Below, one piece after another: positions 1 to 5,048 of a stretch of DNA of 6,154 nt. This DNA is from Desulfonatronum sp. (GTDB lineage: Bacteria; Desulfobacterota; Desulfovibrionia; Desulfovibrionales; Desulfonatronaceae): positions 1 to 6,154 of the forward strand of contig SKYX01000241.1 in assembly GCA_007127655.1 (NCBI GenBank). Direction: 5' to 3'. The notes beneath the pieces are model-generated. The model did no database searches. It was not told where the DNA came from and worked only from the letters and a program-made list of their open reading frames with translations. The position numbers and the translations under genes were made by a program. The stretch's first letter is position 1. Every line of letters begins with the position of its first letter.

Positions 1-1239
1 GATGCGCACGAACGCGCCCTTGTCCACGGCCCGGATGAGCACCTTGGAGCCGTCGGGGCTGAATGCGGGTTCCCAGACGCGGTCAAAGTCCCGCTTGTAG
101 GCCTTGCCGTCCACGAGCACGGCATGTCGGCCCGCCTTTTCCACCTTGGCGGCGACATGGGTTCCGTCAGCATTGATGACCGGCTTCCAGGCCATGTCGT
201 AGACTCCGGTCCAGGGGCTGCCGTCCACCACCACCCGCCAGTCCACGTTGTTGTTGCAGGCCAGGGCCGCGGCGCGTTTGCCGTCAGCGGACAGAGTCAG
301 GTCCATGACCACGGGAAACGTGGCGGACCAGGGCTTGGCGTTCACGGCCACGGTGAACGCGCCGAAGGTGGGGGCCACGATGGCGGCCAGGGTTTTGCCG
401 TCTGCGCTGAACTGTTGATGCCAGCACTGAAAAAAGCTTGGTTCCCAAATTGTTTTGCCGTCCTGGGCCATGCCCCAGGCTCCGGCGATGCGCACCGGGG
501 CGACCACCGCGCCGGTGGCTGGGTTGAAGCGAGGTTCCCAGACACAGTTGTAGGTTTGGTCCCAGACCGCGTTGTCCACGGCAATGGTGTATTCATAGAG
601 ATTCAGGCGAACCTGGGCGGCCACTTTTTGGCCCTGGGAATCGAAGGCCGGGGTCCAGGCGTTCATGAAGGTCTTTTTCCAGGCCTTCCCGTTCACGGCC
701 ACGGTGTAAACCCCGCGGCGGAAGGCGGCCAGGTCCGCGGCGGCCATGGCCTCGGTCTGGACCACTGCCGCCGTGCTTTGCCCGTTGGCGCTGACGGTGT
801 AGTCGTTGGCGTTGTCGAACAGGTTCGCCCAGTCCTCGCCGTCTACGCTCATACCGTATTGGCCGTCATTCTGGATGGCGGCGGCGATGACCGAACCGTC
901 TGCTGAAAAGCAGGGGTGCCAGAGATAGGCGTAGAATTTCTCCCAGGGTTCTCCATCCACGGCCAGGGTCCATTCGCCGTCCTGCTGGGCGATGGCCACA
1001 AGGCGTCCGTCAGGGGAGAAACCGGGCTTCCACAATTTTTCGAAACCAGATTCCCAGGTTTTTCCGTTCACGCACATGGAAAACGTATCGTCTTCCAGCC
1101 GGACAATGGCGGCGATACTCTCGCCGTCCGGAGCGACGTAAGGCTCCTCCTGCCACTGGTGCGCAACCCCGCAGGTGGTCGTATCCAGGATGACCCGCTC
1201 ACCCGGCTGCCAATCCCAGGACGATGCAGCATCTTGCAT
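1..1239 (-). CDS. tmcD: TmcD-like tryptophan-rich repeat protein, 3' end cut by window edge
   Basis: This is an open frame of 413 codons from ATG at 1239 (AGGAG five bases upstream) with no stop before the left edge. The protein starts MQDAASSWDWQPG and has no signal peptide or membrane segment, so it should be cytoplasmic. From about residue 31 it consists of about ten degenerate repeats of 38-50 residues, of the pattern WxPxFSxDGxxVAAxV...TxAVDGxPWxxxF, which resembles WD40/PD40 beta-propeller blades. The tenth repeat is cut by the edge. In Desulfovibrio, TmcD is the tryptophan-rich cytoplasmic subunit of the Tmc complex, which passes electrons from periplasmic type II cytochrome c3 across the membrane. 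The tetraheme cytochrome gene directly upstream supports this name. Repeat 4 carries an insert of about 11 residues. The alternative is an unrelated WD40-like protein. The repeat fold is clear; the TmcD name rests on recalled family features and context. Confidence 0.72.
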   Translation of the reverse strand, partial: MQDAASSWDWQPGERVILDTTTCGVAHQWQEEPYVAPDGESIAAIVRLEDDTFSMCVNGKTWESGFEKLWKPGFSPDGRLVAIAQQDGEWTLAVDGEPWEKFYAYLWHPCFSADGSVIAAAIQNDGQYGMSVDGEDWANLFDNANDYTVSANGQSTAAVVQTEAMAAADLAAFRRGVYTVAVNGKAWKKTFMNAWTPAFDSQGQKVAAQVRLNLYEYTIAVDNAVWDQTYNCVWEPRFNPATGAVVAPVRIAGAWGMAQDGKTIWEPSFFQCWHQQFSADGKTLAAIVAPTFGAFTVAVNAKPWSATFPVVMDLTLSADGKRAAALACNNNVDWRVVVDGSPWTGVYDMAWKPVINADGTHVAAKVEKAGRHAVLVDGKAYKRDFDRVWEPAFSPDGSKVLIRAVDKGAFVRI

Positions 1240-1293
1240 AATCACTCCTCACTTTGTTTCTGTTGGAACGCTGAAGTTCAGGAAATGCGTTCG

Positions 1294-1323
1294 GCATCCC
1301 CGTTGAATCACATCACGGGATGC
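1294..1323 (-). other. Intergenic stem-loop upstream of the tmcD-like gene
   Basis: In the 113-nt spacer, GCATCCC and GGGATGC form a perfect 7-bp stem. On the minus-strand transcript GT/AC can add two pairs if one G is bulged. No U-tract follows, so it does not look like an intrinsic terminator. A role in mRNA processing, stability or protein binding within the operon is inference. The loop holds copy B of the shared intergenic element. Confidence 0.45.
1300..1318 (+). repeat. Shared intergenic element, copy B (cytochrome/tmcD spacer)
   Basis: CCGTTGA, a 2-nt spacer AT, then CACATCACGG. The same 7+10 bases occur in the same orientation at 1841-1861, with a 4-nt spacer. The outer CCGT and ACGG can pair with each other. 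The two copies bracket the cytochrome gene. Function unknown. Confidence 0.6.
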
Positions 1324-1336
1324 GGTGGAGTCATTT

Positions 1337-1352
1337 CCGCTTGACGAAGCGG
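1337..1352 (-). other. Hairpin abutting the cytochrome stop codon
   Basis: A perfect 6-bp stem CCGCTT/AAGCGG with a 4-nt loop begins at the base right after the cytochrome TAA on the minus strand. It is followed by AAATGA rather than a U-run, so it is a poor intrinsic terminator. It could act as a 3'-end stabiliser for the cytochrome message or a partial attenuator before tmcD. That role is inference. Confidence 0.5.
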
Positions 1353-1754
1353 TTACCGTCTGACGTGACATTCCCCGCACATAATGTATCCGGTATTTTT
1401 ACCCTGGCTGTGGTACTCTTGGTGACAGTCGATGCATTGCTCGTGAAAAGCCTGCATCAGGCCGATGCCCGTATCGTCCTGCCCACTCACTGTATGGCAA
1501 TCGGAGCAATAGTTCTTGCCGGAAAACATGTCCCAGACATTTTCCTTTCTCCCATTGATGTCGACGTAATCATGGTGACAGTCCATGCAATCAATGATTT
1601 CGTAGTGGAGCAGATGGTTGAACTCCACACCGGGGCGCTGACGATTTTCAAACTCCTTGCTCTCGATAAAATAGCGATCCTCCTGGGCGACGATGGTCCC
1701 GGCGATGAAGACGCTCAGGGCAAGGCAACAGATGAAAAGAACTCTTCGTTGCAT
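1353..1754 (-). CDS. tmcA: Periplasmic tetraheme cytochrome c3, type II (TmcA-like)
   Basis: The 133-residue product starts at ATG 1754 with GGAGG five bases upstream. An N-terminal signal peptide (residues 1-23, likely cut after IVA) directs export. The mature protein of about 110 residues has four CxxCH heme motifs at 56-60, 83-87, 107-111 and 126-130. Extra histidines at 47, 50, 61 and 104 match the class III HxxH...CxxCHH layout that gives bis-histidine ligation of all four hemes. H115 is spare. All four motifs are CX2CH, without the CX4CH spacing common in type I c3, and the segment up to heme 1 is acidic; both fit type II c3. TmcA takes electrons from hydrogenase or type I c3 and feeds the Tmc membrane complex. 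Neighbours are a heme-motif kinase upstream and a tmcD-like gene downstream. That it is a tetraheme c3 is near certain; the TmcA assignment is probable. Confidence 0.85.
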   Translation of the reverse strand: MQRRVLFICCLALSVFIAGTIVAQEDRYFIESKEFENRQRPGVEFNHLLHYEIIDCMDCHHDYVDINGRKENVWDMFSGKNYCSDCHTVSGQDDTGIGLMQAFHEQCIDCHQEYHSQGKNTGYIMCGECHVRR

Positions 1755-1840
1755 GCACTCCTCCGTTGTTACGGTTGTATTGTGTCATGGTTGTTGATGA
1801 CGTTCACCGTCGTCTCCAGACTGGTGCACGTTGCCCAAGG

Positions 1841-1861
1841 CCGTTGAGGGCCACATCACGG
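1841..1861 (+). repeat. Shared intergenic element, copy A (kinase/cytochrome spacer)
   Basis: CCGTTGA, a 4-nt spacer GGGC, then CACATCACGG, in the 140-nt spacer between the kinase and the cytochrome gene. It matches copy B at 1300-1318 in both half-sequences and in orientation. The conserved halves with a variable spacer look more like a structural or binding element than chance. Confidence 0.6.
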
Positions 1862-1871
1862 AATCGCCCTC
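1846..1871 (-). other. Stem-loop in the kinase/cytochrome spacer
   Basis: GAGGGC and GCCCTC form a perfect 6-bp stem with a 14-nt loop, starting 24 nt past the kinase stop on the minus-strand transcript. No U-tract follows. It overlaps copy A of the shared element, so the two could be alternative pairings. Whether it separates kinase and cytochrome expression is inference. Confidence 0.4.
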
Positions 1872-1894
1872 TTGTCGGTCGGTTCGAAGCGTTT

Positions 1895-4276
1895 TCAGGC
1901 ATGGTCCTCCTTGTTGCGGTCTTCAGGCTTGTCCTCTTTTTGATTTGTTTCCTGTGCTTCAAAGTCCGCCCGTGAACAGATGGATCGGTCATCCAGCCAC
2001 AGACAGTTCTCCTGGTCAGCCACCGGAAAAGTGATCGTGAAGCAGGCTCCGCCAATTTCCCGGTTCTCTGCGACGATGGTTCCGTTGTAATCTTGGATAA
2101 TACCGTAGGAGATGGAAAGTCCCAGGCCCGTGCCCTTGCCCACGTCCTTGGTGGTGAAAAACGGTTCGAAAATTTTTTCACTCATGTTCGACGGCACTCC
2201 AGAACCGGTGTCGCATATTCTGATGGTCACGACTGCATCCGAAGATTCGGTCTCAATGGTGATGGTCTTGTCGCCATTTTTGACTTCCTTGCCGTTCCAG
2301 CGTTCTTCAATGGCATCCCGGGCGTTGATCAACAGGTTGATGATCACCTGTTCAAGGCGATTCGGTTCGGCAATGATCAGGGGAAGATCCTCTTGGAGGC
2401 GCCACTCCACGGAAATGTTGCGGACGTTGAGTTGCTGACTGAAGAACTCAAAACCGCGCCTGATGACGTCGTTGATCTGGACGGGCATGGTCTTGAGTTC
2501 GGACTTGCGGCCGAATTCGCGCATGTGGGAGATGATTTTTCCCGCCCGATCCACATGCGTGCTAATGCTTTGGGAGATCTCATCCAGCATCTCAGAATCT
2601 ATGTAATGTCCCTTGCCGACCTTTCTGGCCAGAAATCCGCTGATGGATTTCAGGATCGTCAATGGCTGGTTGAGTTCATGAGCCACTCCCGTGGCCATTT
2701 CGCCCAGGGTGGTCATCTTGCTGGCATGGATGAATTGCTGCTCCGCCTCCAGGCGCTTGGAGATGTCGCTGCACGAGACGATCAACACATCGTAGGCCTC
2801 GAACGTCGACAACGAGATGCGCATGGAGACGAAGATGCTTCGGCCGTCTTTGGTGAGTTGCGACGTCTGGTGGATTTCTTGGGTGGTTCGCAGATTCCGT
2901 GTCCAATACTCCCGCTCTTCTTCCTTGAACAGCCATGTGAAAGGCTTGTTCAATAATTCCTCTGGTTTGTATCCATACATTTTGAGAACCGCGTCGTTGC
3001 AGTTCATGATGGATAGGTTTTGGGTGTTGAGGACGAACAGCGCACTGGGGATGGCCTCGAAAATGGAATGGTAGAACAGCTCGGAGGCGGCCAGTTTGAA
3101 TTCGAGTTCCTTGCGCGCCGTGATGTCCAGCATCATTTCCATGGCCGCCACGGTGTTGCCCTCGGCGTCCTTGACCGGAGCCGTATAGACGATCCAGTGG
3201 ATGGTTTTGCCTTCCTTGGAAAGGCCAACTTCCTCGCTGACATGCGGGGAGTCGTATAAAAGGGTCTTTTCCACGGGGCAGACTGGACAGCGCTTGGTCA
3301 AGCCCTTGTTGATTTCGTAGCAATGCCGCCCTTGGATGTTGCCGCCGAAGTGATCCTCGTATTTTGTGTTGTGCCGGATGACTTTGTAGTTGTGGTCCAC
3401 GACACTGAGCAGGCAGGGAACGTTCTGGAAAAGATTGCGGTACTCCTCGCGCTGGGCGACCAGGAGCGCTTCCTTTTCCGCCACCTTGCGGCACATGGTG
3501 TTGTACGAGTCGGCCAGGACCCCGATTTCGTCGGCCTGCTTGATGTTAATGCCCGTGTAGTCCTCTCCGGCGCAGATGTCCCTGGTCACGTTGATCAGCC
3601 GCCGAATGGGCTTGAAGATAAGGATGTGGTAGTTCAGGAACAAGACCAGGAAGGTGGCCATAAAGACCAGGAAGGAAATGAGCATGTTGGCACGTTCAAA
3701 GTCGCGCAGTTTCGTGCCTTTGATCTCCGTGCTCACCTCCATGTCCAGCAGACCGAGCAGTTGCTCGTCCTCGGAATGTACGTGACACGGCGGGCCGTAG
3801 CACCCGGGTTTGTTGGGAACGGGTGTGATGGTGCCGACGATGGTTGCCTCATCAGCCGCGATGATTCTGCTGCGTTTCTCCTGACTCATGGTCGCCGGGG
3901 GCGGCGACTGGGCATGGCACGTCCAACAGGACGCGTCACGCATGTCCAGATAGGTCCCGACCTCTTCGCTTTTACTCGAATAGGCGATTCGGCCTTTCTT
4001 ATCCAGGAGACGGATGGCCTTGATGTCTTCTTGCTGGCTGATGTTGTTGATGATCTGCTTGATGTCGTCCTCGGAGTCCAGGAGCATGGCATAGTCCAAA
4101 CCGAGGAGAATGGTGTCCGAAAGGATGACGATGTCGGATTTGACGCTGCGCAGGATGAAGTCGCGCAGGTAGACGATATTGAACGCGGTCCAAAGACCGG
4201 CGCAAATGAAGAACGTTATTCCGCCGGAAAGAAGCATCTTGAACGTCAAGTTCTGAACCATGTTTCTAATTTTCAT
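1895..4276 (-). CDS. Heme-motif PAS sensor histidine kinase (HAMP, two PAS)
   Basis: I place the start at ATG 4276 because AAGGA lies six bases upstream of it. An in-frame ATG at 4282 abuts that Shine-Dalgarno and would add two residues; residue numbers here count from it. Order: membrane segment (about 14-38), periplasmic sensor (about 40-198), second membrane segment (199-222), HAMP (223-275), PAS with C321, C332 and C335 (281-395), second PAS (401-512), H-box [10 protein letters not shown] with phospho-acceptor H535, and an ATPase domain with N-box around N653, G1 DTGSG (691), F-box FEPFFTTK (705) and G2 GKGTGLGL (715). The periplasmic part holds CWTCH (119-123) and CYGPPCH (161-167), a CX2CH and a CX4CH motif expected to carry covalent hemes. 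A charged tail of about 40 residues follows the catalytic domain. No response regulator is in the window, so the partner is unknown. Redox or gas sensing is inferred from the heme motifs. Confidence 0.92.
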   Translation of the reverse strand: MKIRNMVQNLTFKMLLSGGITFFICAGLWTAFNIVYLRDFILRSVKSDIVILSDTILLGLDYAMLLDSEDDIKQIINNISQQEDIKAIRLLDKKGRIAYSSKSEEVGTYLDMRDASCWTCHAQSPPPATMSQEKRSRIIAADEATIVGTITPVPNKPGCYGPPCHVHSEDEQLLGLLDMEVSTEIKGTKLRDFERANMLISFLVFMATFLVLFLNYHILIFKPIRRLINVTRDICAGEDYTGINIKQADEIGVLADSYNTMCRKVAEKEALLVAQREEYRNLFQNVPCLLSVVDHNYKVIRHNTKYEDHFGGNIQGRHCYEINKGLTKRCPVCPVEKTLLYDSPHVSEEVGLSKEGKTIHWIVYTAPVKDAEGNTVAAMEMMLDITARKELEFKLAASELFYHSIFEAIPSALFVLNTQNLSIMNCNDAVLKMYGYKPEELLNKPFTWLFKEEEREYWTRNLRTTQEIHQTSQLTKDGRSIFVSMRISLSTFEAYDVLIVSCSDISKRLEAEQQFIHASKMTTLGEMATGVAHELNQPLTILKSISGFLARKVGKGHYIDSEMLDEISQSISTHVDRAGKIISHMREFGRKSELKTMPVQINDVIRRGFEFFSQQLNVRNISVEWRLQEDLPLIIAEPNRLEQVIINLLINARDAIEERWNGKEVKNGDKTITIETESSDAVVTIRICDTGSGVPSNMSEKIFEPFFTTKDVGKGTGLGLSISYGIIQDYNGTIVAENREIGGACFTITFPVADQENCLWLDDRSICSRADFEAQETNQKEDKPEDRNKEDHA

Positions 4277-4284
4277 GGGCATTC

Positions 4285-4296
4285 CTTGGCGCCAAG
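4285..4296. promoter_or_regulatory. 12-bp perfect palindrome at the kinase ribosome binding site
   Basis: CTTGGC directly followed by GCCAAG, a 12-bp dyad that overlaps the AAGGA Shine-Dalgarno of the kinase on the minus strand. It could be an operator or a short RNA fold affecting translation. No protein is identified for it. Confidence 0.35.
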
Positions 4297-4402
4297 CAAT
4301 GTTGACAAATTCAGTGGTATTTGTTGATGCATTGTTTTAAGGGGAGATCACGAAACGCTCACCTTTGTCGCGTGCTCTTTGTTATCTCGTTTTCCTTATT
4401 CC

Positions 4403-4419
4403 TCGTTCATCTTGAACGA
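4403..4419. promoter_or_regulatory. Inverted repeat TCGTTCA-N3-TGAACGA in kinase leader
   Basis: Perfect 7-bp arms separated by TCT give a 17-bp dyad, about 130 bp upstream of the kinase start and downstream of its candidate promoter. The size and symmetry suit a dimeric DNA-binding regulator. As RNA, the 3-nt loop makes a tight hairpin without a U-run. The regulator is unknown. Confidence 0.4.
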
Positions 4420-4490
4420 ATTTATATATGAAATGGCGTAATCTTGACTGTATTTGTCGTATATAGCCTTGCTTCTTTGTGTTTTTTAGT

Positions 4491-4508
4491 TTGTGACATA
4501 ATACACAT
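4491..4508. promoter_or_regulatory. Rex/CRP-like imperfect dyad on the kinase -10
   Basis: TTGTGA-N6-ACACAT compares with the Rex and CRP/FNR-family pattern TTGTGA-N6-TCACAA. The left half is perfect and the right half matches 4 of 6. It overlaps the candidate -10 of the minus-strand promoter, where a bound protein would repress. A single imperfect match; treat as a hypothesis. Confidence 0.25.
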
Positions 4509-4527
4509 ACTTTCTAAAGTAATGCAA
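4498..4527 (-). promoter_or_regulatory. Candidate sigma-70 promoter for the kinase operon
   Basis: On the minus strand, TTGCAT (4527-4522) and TATTAT (4503-4498) are separated by 18 bp, giving a transcript start near 4491 and a leader of about 215 nt before the kinase. Best -35/-10 pair seen in this AT-rich stretch, but AT-rich DNA produces such matches by chance. Confidence 0.35.
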
Positions 4528-4659
4528 GAGGGAGGTGAAGGAGCGTTCCCTTTTGATAACTAGGCGGAAAACTTCCCTTTCAGTGGCCTGCAAGAAGAGG
4601 ATGGGCACGGGGTTGTTGGTTGAAAATATGAAAATGTAGGAAAAGAAAGGGACTGAAAA

Positions 4660-4839
4660 TTAATTCGAAAAAAACGCAAAAAATGGGTTTCGCGCAATCC
4701 CCAAGGAAATGCGACTCCCGGTTTGGTCCAATGCCCTGACCAGGAGGGCTCCTGCGAGCACTGCGTGGACCAGCGGCAAGGCAGAGAATTCAGTCAGGGT
4801 TCCGGCGTCCGCCTCGAGGACTCGCCCCGTCATGGTCAA
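4660..4839 (-). CDS. Candidate small protein of 59 residues, unknown function
   Basis: This short frame starts at TTG 4839 with GGAGG five bases upstream, after a further AAAGGAGG; the second codon after it is ATG (4833), an alternative start giving 57 residues. The product reads MTMTGRVLEADAGT, then a hydrophobic, alanine- and leucine-rich middle (about residues 19-38, PLVHAVLAGALLVRAL) that could be an amphipathic or short membrane helix, and a tail ending FFAFFSN. I do not recognise a family. For: the strong ribosome binding site, the GC-rich island and the typical bacterial composition. Against: its last codons overlap a terminator-like hairpin, and the exactly antisense plus-strand frame (4657-4974) is open for about 105 codons. 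It could be a small RNA instead. It lies upstream of the kinase on the same strand, probably as a separate transcript. Confidence 0.3.
   Translation of the reverse strand: MTMTGRVLEADAGTLTEFSALPLVHAVLAGALLVRALDQTGSRISLGIARNPFFAFFSN
4668..4694 (-). terminator. Intrinsic-terminator-like hairpin, minus strand
   Basis: Minus-strand stem CGCGAAA/TTTTGCG (7 bp, one G-U pair), a 6-nt loop CCCATT, and then seven consecutive T. No gene previously assigned on this strand ends here, so it implies a short minus-strand transcript arising from about 4700-4950. The stem is rather weak in GC. Confidence 0.45.
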
Positions 4840-4932
4840 GACGTCCTCCGTGCCCTCCTTTGGTTGTCATCCGTCTGGCAATTGCCTGAGCAGCTTTCAT
4901 GCCGCCAGAGAGTTGCCTGTATTTTGAATGGG

Positions 4933-4960
4933 TTGACATCTTCCAGGGTTTGCATAGAAA
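4933..4960 (+). promoter_or_regulatory. Candidate sigma-70 promoter for the sigma-54 activator gene
   Basis: A consensus -35 TTGACA (4933-4938), a 16-bp spacer and TAGAAA (4955-4960, 4 of 6 to TATAAT). The predicted start near 4967 leaves a leader of about 80 nt before the ATG at 5049. It is the only full consensus -35 on the plus strand close to that gene. Confidence 0.4.
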
Positions 4961-5007
4961 TGGTTTGGACGTAAAATTTGCCCATTTTGTTTTGCTGGGC
5001 GCATTCT

Positions 5008-5022
5008 TCTCCCGATGGGAGA
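5008..5022 (+). other. Leader hairpin upstream of the activator start
   Basis: TCTCCC/GGGAGA, a 6-bp stem with a 3-nt loop GAT, sits in the predicted 5' leader, 26 bases before the ATG. The stem's GGGAGA could also pair with upstream pyrimidines, but the ribosome binding site TGAGG at 5039-5043 stays free. A regulatory role is speculative. Confidence 0.3.
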
Positions 5023-5048
5023 GAGGTTGATTGTCGAGTGAGGCGAGA

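Larger units (their letters stand above)
4277..5048. other. Divergent intergenic region between kinase and sigma-54 activator
   Basis: This is the 772-nt gap between two divergent genes. Positions 4283-4700 are AT-rich and hold promoter- and operator-like sequences. Positions 4700-4920 form a GC-rich, coding-like island with a candidate small minus-strand ORF. It also holds short palindromes: CAGGAG-GG-CTCCTG at 4741-4754 and GGCAATTGCC at 4877-4886. Around 4575-4660, CCCTTT and TTTCAGT can pair with AAAGGG and ACTGAAA as mutually exclusive alternatives. I see no tRNA, CRISPR or insertion-sequence ends here. Confidence 0.7.

Noticed and set aside
124..906. Plus-strand open frame of 260 codons
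   Set aside because: It is antisense to the repeat-containing tmcD-like gene, is full of GHG/HGHG-type low-complexity runs, and has no ribosome binding site or domain.
1337..1352. Intrinsic terminator after the cytochrome gene
   Set aside because: The stem is only 6 bp and no U-run follows on either strand; kept as a plain hairpin.
1320..1847. Plus-strand open frame of 175 codons over the cytochrome
   Set aside because: The minus strand encodes a signal peptide and four heme motifs with matching axial histidines; the plus frame is its complement.
3323..4327. Long plus-strand open frame of 334 codons antisense to the kinase
   Set aside because: It lies opposite a clear kinase with conserved domains; its composition (V, D, H and Q rich) is that of an antisense shadow and no domain is visible.
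4602..4620. Sigma-54-like GGCACG-GGG-TTGTT on the plus strand
   Set aside because: The -24 half is excellent, but the -12 half lacks GC and the spacing is one base short.
4534..4640. Very short plus-strand ORF starting GTG at 4536 near a purine-rich GGGAGGTGAAGGAG
   Set aside because: The Shine-Dalgarno-like bases overlap or abut the start, the product is under 40 residues, and nothing about it looks like a protein.
4964..4983. Sigma-54-like TTGGACGTAAAATTTGC just upstream of the activator
   Set aside because: The GG to GC distance is 11 rather than the strictly required 10.
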